From Nephrocerus scutellatus (Eukaryota > Arthropoda > Insecta > Diptera > Pipunculidae): a stretch of 64,000 bases of DNA. The position numbers and the translations under genes were made by a program. Below are positions 1 to 9,279 of this stretch, in pieces. The DNA is taken from NCBI GenBank assembly GCA_947095585.1, contig OX352765.1, positions 92,402,965 through 92,466,964 of the forward strand, in the 5' to 3' direction. Under the pieces are notes generated by a model. The model was not told where the DNA came from. It saw only the letters and a program-made list of their open reading frames with translations, and ran no database searches. Numbering within the stretch: the stretch's first letter is position 1; each line of letters starts with the position of its first letter.

Positions 1-107
1 ATGCCGTATCCGAAAGGCGAATTGAAAAGCTTCCCGTGGTTATGGGATTCGAAATTCAAACCTTGTGCTCAGAAGTTCAACGCATCCACCATTATAGCCA
101 CAGTACC
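1..107 (-). mobile_element. SINE S1, copy 1 (tRNA-derived, enters from the left edge)
   Basis: Positions 1-32 match the body of the S1 copy at 41381-41412 (ATGCCGTATCCGAA..GGCGAATTGA). Directly beyond it, on the minus strand, are a B-box-like TTCGAATCCC (about 43-52) and an A-box-like TGGCTATAATGG (about 88-100), forming a degenerate tRNA-like head. This copy lacks the ~70-bp segment that separates head and body at 41.4 kb, so two subfamilies may exist. Confidence 0.6.
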
Positions 108-246
108 CAACATTAACAGCCTAAAATCTTCTCTTAAACATTCTTTATAATTCCTTTCATTTATTTTGAAATCATTATAAATTGTTCCTGTATTCATCCA
201 TTTATAATTACACTAACATCATTTTTAAATTCTCTATATTAACTTC
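108..246 (+). repeat. AT-rich DNA ending in the left part of an R-A repeat
   Basis: About 215-246 (TTTTTAAATTCTCTATATTAACTTC) matches the R-A family at 53670 and 35168. The repeat is interrupted here by an RTE-like insertion and resumes at 616. Confidence 0.55.
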
Positions 247-615
247 TGTCTGTCAAGACTCTCCAAATCCAGGAACTTAACCATGACATCCAAGCTGCTG
301 ATATATAAGACAATGGTCATACCAGTACTTACAAATGGATCCGAGACTTGGGTGCTTAGCAAAAAGCATTCTGACCTCTTAGCAGCAAGACACCTGGCTC
401 GCATGAGCGAAGAGGATCCTGTTCGGAAAGTCCTTTGTGGTAGGATTTATGGAACACGACAGCGAGGCCGGCCAAGCCTACGCTGGAAGGATGGCGAAGA
501 CCAGGATGCCCAGAGCTAAGGGATGCCAAACTGGATGACACCGGCTCGAAATCGGGACCGGTAGAGAGACTTCTTGCGGGAGGCCAGGACCGGACCGCGG
601 TTGTAGATGATGATG
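247..615 (+). mobile_element. E1: 5'-truncated RTE-like LINE, C-terminal end, with target-site duplication
   Basis: Translates in part to the C-terminus of an RTE/BovB-type reverse transcriptase: SKLLIYKTMVIPVL, GSETWVLSKK, then LARMSEEDPVRKVL and RGRPSLRWKDG. A deletion joins the two parts. The 3' end is a (GAT)n run, typical of RTE elements. ATATTAACTTC occurs immediately on both sides (236-246 and 616-626), which is an 11-bp target-site duplication. Not a functional gene. Confidence 0.75.
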
Positions 616-830
616 ATATTAACTTCGCGTGGCCGTTTGTTTGTTACTGGCTGCTTGGCGGACCAAATCTTGTGATAAATTTTTCACCCACTTCCTAAAG
701 CCCGATTTTATTCAAACTTTGCCGACATATTTATCTCCGATGACAACACTTTCTGTTAAATTTTGGGGCTCTTCGGGCCTCGGAGTCGGGTGGCTCCCAT
801 ACAAATATTTTACACAATTTAGGAGAGAAT
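616..830 (+). repeat. R-A dispersed non-coding repeat
   Basis: Contains the family hallmarks CACTTCCTAAAGCCCGATTTT, ATTCAAACTTTGC, TATCTCCGATGACAACACTT and GGTGGCTCCCATACAA, shared with loci near 35.1, 51.6, 53.8 and 54.5 kb. No coding content. Confidence 0.65.
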
Positions 831-1425
831 AAAAGAGGATATGACTATTAGCTTCTGTTTTAAATGCCTGTGGATCAAAGTGAGGTGGAAAGACAGAGCT
901 TGGCAGAGCATTTCACATACGTGCAGTACTCTTAAAGAACGAATTTCTAAACTTAACTGTACGTCCGAAGATGGGCTTGAGTGCAACTGATGAGCATTTT
1001 TGATTCTTTTCACGAAATACCAAAAAATGTTATTACCTTTGGGACATTGTAGTATTTTTTGCCTCAATTTTTGACCGTAGGCGAATTTAATTCGCCGAAG
1101 ATGAGCATTGTGATAGTTTCTGTCTCGTTTAGAACTTATCCAGTTTTCCTCAGTATGGTTTACTTTGTAAAACCGAAAGCATACCTCTCTAATCTTAGCC
1201 TCTAATCCTAGCCTCTTTACAGCTCAATTTATACCACCCATCATCCTTTGATTGGACAGACTTATTCCTGAAAGGGATAAAGTCTCTCATACCAATAAGG
1301 ATCATTTTTGTGATTGCATCAGCGGCAGCATCCACGTTGCTATCGCAAAGTAATAGCGATCAGTTAATACTCCCAAAGAACTTGTAAACGCGCTGTCCCA
1401 ATTGGCTTTCTATATATAAAAATAT
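831..1425 (-). mobile_element. E2: internally deleted CR1/jockey-like LINE
   Basis: On the minus strand the order is endonuclease end and linker (about 1090-1425), RT N-terminal part (about 985-1090, KLRQKILQCPKGNN..FWYFVKRIKNA), then directly the C-terminal end (about 840-965). The RT palm is missing. The same sequences recur at 28.5-30.9, 20.3-21.0, 24.1-24.8 and 26.7-27.2 kb. Confidence 0.7.
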
Positions 1426-1473
1426 CCTATGATATAGGATGATCTAATTTTATGTTGAGAACTTTTAAACAGG

Positions 1474-1564
1474 AGCAACAGCATTCGCAGACCAAAATAT
1501 TGGTCCTTCGAGCCGAATTTGAACCAGTGACCTATGGATGTTTTGGGCTGCGAATGCTGTTGCT
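1474..1564. repeat. 91-nt unit with perfect 17-bp inverted ends
   Basis: AGCAACAGCATTCGCAG at 1474-1490 is exactly complementary to 1548-1564. The interior has a second small hairpin (GACCAA-AATA-TTGGTC, 1490-1505) and, on the minus strand, GGTTCAAATTC, which resembles a B-box. No known RNA family was recognised. Confidence 0.5.
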
Positions 1565-1569
1565 GGTTC

Positions 1570-2481
1570 TCTGTTTCTTTGTCTTGACTTGACGGCTTTT
1601 AGTTGACAAATGTAAGTAAGTATAACAATTTCAGTTGTGATTGGCACTAGTAATTATTCAATTCTTCATATGTCAATAATTTCCATTTGTTTTAATTTGG
1701 TAAGGACAATATTTTTTCCTTTACAATGTTATAATTAATTAAATTTGTTAATAATTTCTACTTTCAGACAAATGGCATAATCACCCTAATTAAGTTAAGT
1801 ATAAAATACATAAATCATATAAAATACAATAATCATCCTATAATTTTGTATATAAAACTATTTAAGGTCACAATTATTAGGATTAACAGACCATAGCACA
1901 GAAGCAGAAAAGGCACAATTTAAAAAAAAAAAACTTCAAAAACCAAGCCTAAGGAAAAAATCAACTGCATCACTAGGCACTCCTTTTGGCTCATACCGTT
2001 CATCCAAGGTAACACTTCAGTTCGTGATTACCGGCGGCGTTTACACTGGAAATACTAATCCTCCTAATTCCCGCTCTTTCATGCATCCTGCATTTATAAT
2101 AGGACTCCTAACAGAGCATTAAAACCTTAAAAGGATTTTCGCTTTGCAAATACCTACATGTAGAACGCAGACATATAGACACCACACGCACACCCATGAA
2201 ACACGCAGCCAAAAATGGTGCAGCAACGAACTAAATGAAATATTAACCGTTATAAATTAACTTTCACTTTGCCTTCGTTCGTTGGGTCGGTGGCGGTCGC
2301 CTTTATGCCCAGGAGCGGTGTTTCATCTTAAGCTGGAGCGGGGCCTTTTGCATACATATGCGCGCCGGGAATGGATATCGGAATTCATCCTATGTTTGAT
2401 GTGTGATTTTGAAAAGGATCCTGCGCGTCAATCTGAAGTGAGTAAAGGCGCTGAAATCTGAATTCCTGTATTTTATAATCC
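1570..2481. other. Unique AT-rich non-coding stretch
   Basis: No coding exon or repeat family recognised. It contains an A-run near 1921 and a GC-richer patch near 2280-2360. The stretch lies downstream of the minus-strand candidate ORF ending at 2482. Confidence 0.5.
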
Positions 2482-2784
2482 TTACATGAAACGCCTTTTA
2501 CCGCTCCTGACTCTACACAAAACCAAAAAGAAAAAAGAAATAATGGACGAACATTGTAATTTATCAAAATATATGAACAGCTGCGCTGCCCTGGGCTGCA
2601 GGTAGCTACTGATGGAGCGGCGACTCGGTTGATCTTCTGCTTCTTCCGTTGAAAGCGAAAATTTACGATGCAGCAAATGGGCCACCGGCGTTTTACTGCA
2701 GTAGGTGCTGTAGATGAGGGTGCAGTACGCGGCGACCAACAATGCCATGATAATATTTGTGAATAACCCAGTTTCCCAGTACAT
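2482..2784 (-). CDS. Candidate 100-aa single-span membrane protein (or exon)
   Basis: From an ATG at 2784 the frame reads MYWETGLFTNIIMALLVAAY, then a Cys/Tyr-rich segment and a polar tail with KFSLSTEEAEDQPSRRSISS and YLQPRAAQLF. One hydrophobic span covers residues about 7-28. The first 75 codons have GC-rich third positions, unlike the AT-rich surroundings, and no transposon similarity was seen. The last 25 residues (from about YFDKLQCSS) look less coding. A pyrimidine-rich stretch ending TGTAG near 2515-2535 resembles a splice acceptor, so the true 3' structure may differ. Family not recognised. It could be a short-ORF peptide gene or one exon of a longer gene. Confidence 0.42.
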   Translation of the reverse strand: MYWETGLFTNIIMALLVAAYCTLIYSTYCSKTPVAHLLHRKFSLSTEEAEDQPSRRSISSYLQPRAAQLFIYFDKLQCSSIISFFFLVLCRVRSGKRRFM

Positions 2785-3639
2785 TGCTATATAATGACCC
2801 ACTCCCTTAGAGAGTGTTACGCGAGCAGACGATGGAATAATTCACGCACAAAGCGTTTGGGAGCGCTCGCGCACACACCCATTCATTAAAGGCCATTAAT
2901 TCACGATTTTTGGTTGGAAACCTTCCTTATGTCGGGCAAACATTTCTTCATCATATCGAATAGGGGGAGGGGGAGGAGAGGAGAGTGAAAAATCGGGGTA
3001 GCAACTGATAAAATTTTAATTTAATCGAAAGCAAATTCTATCCAGGATTGTTAGTAAGTGGGATTACCTTTGTGGCGTTTGGGAACTCCTCACTATTGAT
3101 TTTTTTTAAATTTAAAAATTGATGAAGAAGTGGAAAGTTTCTCTGCCAGCAGATGGTCGTTTTCGCCGAACTGAAGGTTAACTCTAGAGGCTAACACCAG
3201 AGTCCAATTGCGAGGCAGACATATGTTTCACTTCCTCTCCAACCTTCTCAGGATTTTCACAATCACAGAGTCGTCTCGCCAAAATGCAACGAAGCAATTC
3301 GTTTTTCGTGTTCTTTTTTTCCTCCATCAGAGGTACCGAGTACGAGGATATAATGCTATCCTTACATGATCAATTTTTAATTAAAAAATAGGATTGCAAT
3401 TAAAAAGGAGTTGGATGATGGGTGTTGTGCTCCGCCAATTCGTGCTTCTCCATTGAAGCGGAAATTTGGTATTTTAATTTATGTCGTTTTTTCCAATAAA
3501 GATTGAATTGATGATGTAGCCATTTGCAATGCTGTGCAAAAAAATACTTCAATTATAGCTCGTGGGTTGCTAGCACTATCACTAGGTAGGTATGTAGGCA
3601 GAGTGGTGGTCTTTGTGACAGCTTCAATTGAATTAATGA
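2785..3639. other. Unique non-coding stretch
   Basis: No gene recognised. It contains a purine-rich run (2964-2990) and, at about 3585-3620, GGTAGGTATGTAGGCAGAGT, similar to the 3' end of an E3-type LINE at 12945. Confidence 0.45.
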
Positions 3640-3688
3640 AGCCATGAATAAATGAATGAATGAATGAATGAATGAATGAATGAATGAG
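3640..3688 (+). repeat. (AATG)n microsatellite
   Basis: About eleven near-perfect copies of a 4-bp TGAA/AATG unit, directly abutting an RTE-like fragment. Confidence 0.9.
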
Positions 3689-3850
3689 TGCTTAGCAAAA
3701 AGTACTTTGATCTCTAAGCCACTTTCGAGAGGAAAGTATTACTGAGAATTTTTGGCCCTGCATGTAAGGAAGGATGATTCCGCAGATTCTGGTGGACAGG
3801 ACACCTATATCGCATTAGTGACGAGGATTCTACTCAAAAAGTTCGTTGCG
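3689..3850 (+). mobile_element. E1: RTE-like LINE fragment
   Basis: Matches the E1 C-terminal region (GTGCTTAGCAAAAAG, TTCGAGAGGAAAGT, GGTGGACAGGACACCTA) as seen at 38380-39200. Frames are broken. Confidence 0.65.
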
Positions 3851-3855
3851 CTACT

Positions 3856-3928
3856 GTCTCTCTCTTTCTCTCTCTCTCTCTGTATCTCTGACTCCCTGTC
3901 TATCTTTTTGTTTCTCTCTTGTTCTCTA
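3856..3928 (+). repeat. CT-rich simple repeat
   Basis: A TCTCTCTTTCTCTCTCTC-type pyrimidine tract, degenerate toward its 3' end. Confidence 0.85.
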
Positions 3929-4084
3929 GTATGATAATTCTTTAATCTCCGAATAACAACTTAAATTTTGACCCAACTCGAAATAGCATATTGCTTTACT
4001 TTTGTTGATTCCAAGAGTAATCGGTTTTGACGGACATATTGTGGAAACTGTCCATCTGTTACCAGTCTCCTTCAAAACTAGGCA

Positions 4085-4325
4085 TGATGATTTGAATTTT
4101 GTTTATAAATCGATGTCAACTGCTTTAAGCACCAACAAGCGGTTTCATATCGGGGTTGTCTCTTCTGGCCTTTCTGAGCCTTCATTGTCACTAAAGGTAC
4201 TGAGGTCTTAAAAAGAATTTAAATTTGAATTTAATGTCAACTACTTTGACCACTAACAAGCGGTTGTCTGTTTTTGACCTTTCTGCCCCTTTCCTCCTAA
4301 AGGTACTTCCAATCTGTCGATATTT
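4085..4325 (+). repeat. Diverged tandem duplication of about 130 bp
   Basis: ATGTCAACTGCTTTAAGCAC..CAACAAGCGGTT..CCTTTCT..CTAAAGGTACT at 4111 recurs with changes at 4231. No coding signal. Confidence 0.55.
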
Positions 4326-4429
4326 TTTTTAGATTCCATATTTCCGAAACCTTCTAATGGGTTAGAACTTTCTTCCGTACTGGACAGTTATCACCAACCA
4401 TCATATTTGCCTCTACAATCAGTCCGGTC

Positions 4430-5130
4430 CTGACCTCCCACAAAAAAACTTTACACCGGTGCCGATTTCGACCCGATGTCATCCAGTTTTGCTTCCCTTA
4501 ACTCTGGGCCATCTTTCCAGCCTAGGCTTGGCCGGCCTCGCTGTTTTGTTCCATAAATCCTACCGCAAAGGACTTTGGTCAGAATGCTTTTTGCTAAGCC
4601 TTCAAGTCTCGGATCCATATGTTAATACTGTAAATACCGAGTCGACGTTGGCACCTCGGTACATTCGTACTATCTGCCTGAATACTGGCTCCCTACCTGT
4701 TTTGGCATTTATATCGCCAAGAATGATTTTTACGTCATACTGAGCACAGGCATGGAATTCTTGTTCGACTGATTCGAAAAATACTTCTTTTTCATCATCT
4801 GGGGAATCCTTTGTACGTGAACGTTTATGAGGCCTATGATTTTAAATCTTCCCCGAACGCGAAGGTTGCATAGCCGTTCATCAGTGTATCCGAGGCTGTT
4901 TTGGGTTCCGTAATAGAGATTTTTTTACGGGCGAGGTTATTGGCCTCACGCCAACCTTACTTTGAAGGAACTAGCCCGATCATTTAGCTTCTTCTGTATT
5001 TGGAGGAAATATACCGGCGGCCACCACGTGGAGGTTTGATCGCACTTCCACCAGTCAGAGATAGTTACGGCCACCTGCAATTCCAGAGCATTCTGTGTTA
5101 TTCGCCCTCTTCTGTTGATGGCTGACGCAA
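4430..5130 (-). mobile_element. E1: RTE-like LINE, two joined parts
   Basis: 4430-4660 is the C-terminal/3' end in reverse (TTTCGACCCGATGTCATCCA, GGCCTCGCTGTTTTGTTCCA). 4930-5120 is an upstream segment encoding ISDWWKCDQTSTWWPPV and LNDRASSFKVRLA, also present at 34.3 kb. The sequence between them is related to the RT region (CATCAGTGTATCCGAGGCTG, also at 34174). No open frame spans the copy. Confidence 0.7.
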
Positions 5131-5144
5131 GATCCGCAAACACG

Positions 5145-5265
5145 ATATCCACAATCATAAAAATTCCAAGCACAAAATCCCCAATCATAAAATCCCAAAA
5201 CAAAAAATTCCCAAGCACAAAATTCTCAAACACAATGTTCCCAATTGAAAAATCCCCAAGCAACG
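5145..5265 (+). repeat. 15-bp minisatellite
   Basis: Eight or so copies of AAAATTCCCAAGCAC-like units. The minus strand reads as five-residue steps (GDFVL, GNFLF, GDFSI), resembling pentapeptide repeats. This is most likely a by-product of the 15-bp period, since there is no gene context. Confidence 0.75.
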
Positions 5266-5278
5266 GAATTACCAGTTA

Positions 5279-5545
5279 CTTGGCGTTTCACTCAGTGCCA
5301 GAATTGCTAGTCTGTGGACAAAAATATGGACCTACGCAGAAAAGAGGAAAACAACAAAATGACTTTACGGTTCCATACTCTCACGAATGTCCGACAAACG
5401 CCCGAGAATGATAACTGGTATGAAAAAATTGTCAAGTCGTCTTTTGGACCCGGCTTTTAATTGTAGGTCCCTTTCATTTGTGTGCAAAAATAAAAGAAAA
5501 CGGTCGCCAAAGCTATAGGCCCTAGACCATCCTTTTATAATTCTC
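5279..5545 (+). mobile_element. SINE S1, copy 2 (plus orientation)
   Basis: Begins with CTTGGCG and a degenerate ACTCAGTG A-box. It continues with ACTCTCACGAATGTCCGACA (about 5379-5398), TTGTAGGTCCCTTTCA and GCTATAGGCCCTAGACCA, which align in order with the minus strand of the 41.3-41.6 kb copy. The body GCCGTATCCGAACGG segment is missing. Confidence 0.6.
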
Positions 5546-5552
5546 TTCTTAA

Positions 5553-5660
5553 TAATAAAATTCGACACGACAGACCGTTGCATTCCACGGCCTACCTTCT
5601 CGCGACCATTTGTGGTGTGCATGTCTATTTTTGGACACAAATTCTTACTTTGGATTCTCT
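5553..5660 (-). mobile_element. SINE S1, copy 3 (minus orientation, tail-to-tail with copy 2)
   Basis: CGACACGACAGACCGTTGC..CTTCTCGCGACCATTTGTGG matches 41283-41335 in the same orientation. A (TTA)n-type tail at its 3' side faces the tail of copy 2, making an inverted pair. Confidence 0.6.
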
Positions 5661-5699
5661 TCTTACCTCTTCCCAATTTCTATTTTCTTTGCCTCACCA

Positions 5700-7195
5700 A
5701 ATCTCTACTGTGATTACTATTATCGTTAGCATTGTATTGCAATTAAATTAAAAGCCCTCATCACACATCGTCAGACGTTATTACAACATCATCATAAAAA
5801 ATTAACAACTCGAACTTTTCAAAAGAATTTCCATTCTTGACACCACAAGTATCTACAAGTGTTCATCGGTCTGCTTTGAGAGCTACACGCGTATCATCGC
5901 ATCACCTTAGCCAACAGAAGCATCAACTACTGCACAATCCCGTTCGTCGTCTGTTCTTACAACCAGAGTGACAATAACGAGAGTCCTTTGTGAAAATAAA
6001 GTTTTACCCTCTTGGCGATTGAAAACTTTAAATTACATTTGACACCCTTCAACAACAAGGGAGTTCCTGGAATGTACTTGCACCGGAGGCTGTGCTCACA
6101 TTTCACAATACTTGATGATGCGAAATGTGTGTGTGTTTGTGTATTCAACGAAGGAAGGCACTGCTCGATCGTATTCGCACCACCACTTTACTTGAAGATG
6201 TTATCGTGGTGTCCTATCCTGTCGAAATGGCGCAAGCAGTATCTTCAGCTTTTATCCTGTATGCAGATGGAAATGTTCGGCAAAAGTATTTCAGTGCAGT
6301 GTATATATGTATGGGTGCAAAACATGCACTTTTTCGCCGTCGTCCTTTCTTGCCATCAATTAACTTCCGATATTGAAATGTAAAGTTATCCCGTAAAAAA
6401 GGGAAGAACGAAAGGATGATCGCCTTGGTCGGCACCACATTGCTGCAATGGCGTTTAATTTATTACCCGTCCTCTCTCTATCTCTCTCCCTCTCTCCTTT
6501 TGTTTATAGCCAGCACAAGCTGTGTGCGTGTTCCAGGTTATATGATGCATGAATCGTTAATAGCGGACGACACTGAAGCAGGCTGACGGCTCAGATTGTC
6601 GTTAGTCTTACACTTACATCAATCCGAACTCATGTACTTGTACAAAAACACAAAAAAAACACGTTGGACACCTGTCCTCGTCGCGAAGATGGATACAACA
6701 CACAGTAAAAAGGACATTTCCTCTATGATCCATGTACGACAAGGCAGATTATGTCAACAGGATTATCATCGTCGAGCTAGTATCGTGGATGATGATGGTG
6801 TTGTTGTTGTTCAACTCCAAAAACGGATAAATGGATAACAGGATAAAGGGATTCCTCGACATGACCAGTATGACAAGTTTTAAGTTTTGTACATGGCTGT
6901 ACGTCCGGGATGAGAGTGTGAGTGTGTGATGTGTCCTAGTTTTGGATAAATTGAAAAGGAATGACATATGCCAGCAGGTGGACGCGGACACAGAGATGAT
7001 GAATTAGTCAGTTTGCTGTTTGTTTTCCTTTCGTGTAATTGAAAAACGGGCTGCAGCAGAAGGTTTCCCAGGATTAACATAATAAATGGATTTTATACGA
7101 AGTGTGTTGTGCGCTCAAACCACATCTCACACTTTCGAGTCGCTGTTCTTGCCATTAATGGGGGATCGATGATTTATCGTACTTTGTAGAAAAAT
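5700..7195. other. Unique non-coding stretch
   Basis: No exon or mobile element recognised. It includes a CT-rich tract (6471-6500) and a TGATGATGG-type run (6789-6800). Sequence composition is typical of fly intron or intergenic DNA. Confidence 0.5.
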
Positions 7196-7199
7196 GCTG

Positions 7200-8700
7200 G
7201 TCTCAATGTGCCCATTGATCGATCCTATTAGGAATGAAATGTGCATAGTATTGCTGATAACCACGATAATTGCTGCACGATAATCGTAGTATAACGATGT
7301 TGAGTACCGCGTATAAAATTTTCTCCTCTATCCTAAAAGACAGCATAGCCCCATACGCTAAAGTCGAGCTGTGAAGTTCATCCTCATTATGGAATTCTCT
7401 GAAAGGGAAGTCCTCCGTCTCCAAAAATAACAGAGGGCCGGCGATGGAGACAGATGACAGGGTCACCGAAACTGTGGCCGCGTCGTCATCCATTGTGGGA
7501 AAAGTGACAGATGCTCCAGGGTCGGGAACGTTGAGTTCCAAGTCTGAAGGATGTGGGGCAGTTTACCTGCATCCATCTCGTCCTTTTTGTAGACCCGAAG
7601 TGTGATATGATCCCATCCAAATCTTATCACGCCTTTAATCTGCGTCATAGGAAATAAGTATACCTTACTGATCACAACTATTGCTGATCTGTAGGACTTT
7701 CCAGTCGTGAACCGGAAGTGAGGGATTGCTGAGCCTGGCACCCGGCCATATCTCCCCCAGGCTAGTTATGATCTGCTTGTATATTAGCTTGATGAGGCCT
7801 TGATGCGGCTTCGATGCCACTCGCCATCGCAAGTGATCGGAGGAGGTCCTTGGTGGTCGCTCATGAAGGTCAGGAAGCTGCCAGCCAGCTTCATCTTGAT
7901 CAAATGCCACCAACGGGGAGATCGTGCAATCGATGTCGCTACGATCAATTACTACGACAACGATCTTGTCTTTCAGGACGTCACCTCATAGATGTGACAG
8001 TGGAACAACTATGGGTACTGGTGTTGTGTATCTTAGTTCGTTTAGAAACCGGAGCGGTATCCTCCATTGATCTCTGTCGCTTGGACGTGGAGCCGTTGCT
8101 GATCCTCTTATTGTCGTTCTCGACAAAAGCTTGAGCCCATTTGAGCTTTTGCAACCTGCTTCAAAGCTCTGCTCCGGAATATCTCCGAGGACCTTCAACA
8201 TCCGAGTGACGTTTCGCCGATCCTTGTAATGCGATCTCGATGGAGTGCGTTGTTGCAGACGTCCACTACCAGATGCGCCTTCACCTTTATTACCTGCAGC
8301 GGAAGGGCCATAAAGTGCTACAATTCTACCACTGCCGGTCGAAGACATGGCTTTGATGGCCCTCCTGCGGTTATCGGCAATGGATAAAACACTGCCTGAA
8401 GGGGCACTTCCGGTTAACGTGCTACCATCCGGTTTAGAAGGAGAACCGGTCTTGAGAGTTTTTGTTGGTAGTTTACTCGAACCAACAAAGCAAGAATTTT
8501 TAGTGTGCTGCATTTTGAGTCCCACAAGGTGGAGAAAGAAGTCCATCTGTACAGAGATCCACAGTATATAGATAAGGCTAGCTATTCTGGAGGTCGCCAG
8601 TTACCCAGACCCACCGTGAGCGACTGGACTATTTTTTAAAACTGGGCCACAGCCAGGCCCAGGAATAATGATGAGGGATGGTGGAGGAACAGGAAGGAGT
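7200..8700 (-). mobile_element. E3b: gag-like ORF1 region of an I/LOA/R1-type LINE
   Basis: A 186-aa frame (7986-8546) is Ser/Gly/Arg-rich, like LINE ORF1 N-termini (SSTGSGRIVALYGPSAAG, RNVTRMLKVLGDIPEQSFEA). Next comes a segment with WRVASKPHQGLIKL and NPSLPVHDWKVLQI, then FGWDHITLRVYKKD. A diverged copy of about 7590-7770 recurs at 62810-62980 beside an RT fragment, tying the two to one family. Frames are broken and there are no CCHC knuckles in a usable frame. Confidence 0.6.
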
Positions 8701-8789
8701 GGCAAGGCGAGAAAGGGAAGAAACGAAGAATGAGGAGTGTCCTTTGGTTTCAGGAATTATCTAGAGTAAAATTTATGAGAATCCTTGGC

Positions 8790-9045
8790 CTTACTTAGCC
8801 CATACAACTCGACAAGTTCGACACCAAGGAAGGCGATACATGTCGATACATAACAAACTACTACTCGTAATATATAAACAAACATTGAGACCTGTATAGA
8901 CATACGCCATTCAACTCTGGGGGTGTGCTTCTAAAAATAACATAGAAATACTAAAACAAAGTCTTTGGATGCTTAGATGCTCTATGGTATGCTAGAAACT
9001 CCGACTTACATCGCGACCTTAAGCTAAACAGTGTAGAAGAAACGA
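8790..9045 (+). mobile_element. E4: jockey-like RT C-terminal fragment
   Basis: Reads NKLLLVIYKQTLRPV, stop, TYAIQLWGCASKNNIEILKQ, then a stop after about 15 more codons. This is the conserved post-RT block of jockey-clade LINEs. Two in-frame stops show it is dead. Confidence 0.65.
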
Positions 9046-9270
9046 TCCGTGACCCGTTTGCACCCTTATAATGATACATAGCACAGCGTGAGCGTTAGGA
9101 AATTAGGGAGAGGAAAATATGAGATGACTATACACATGTGTCTTTAATATCTGCAGATCATACAAATGCGAAAACACAGAGTCGGGCATTTCATTCCACA
9201 TAACTATTATGTACAATTTAGTGATTTAAGATCAAACACGAATGTGAAATACTGTGCTAAGCTCTACTTT
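9045..9270 (-). mobile_element. E2: CR1/jockey-like LINE 3' end
   Basis: The minus strand reads IIVMWNEMPDSVFSHLYDLQ and ends TFSSP-like, followed by CTCCCTAATTTCCTAACGC. The same C-terminus and 3' UTR occur at 38040-38220 on the plus strand. Confidence 0.65.
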
Positions 9271-9279
9271 TCCGCACCA

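Noticed and set aside
283..519. A 78-aa open frame that looks like a gene
   Set aside because: It is the C-terminal end of an RTE-like reverse transcriptase with an internal deletion and a target-site duplication.
7986..8546. A 186-aa frame as a host gene
   Set aside because: Composition and the neighbouring WRVASKPHQG text fit LINE ORF1, and a related piece sits beside an RT fragment at 62.8 kb.
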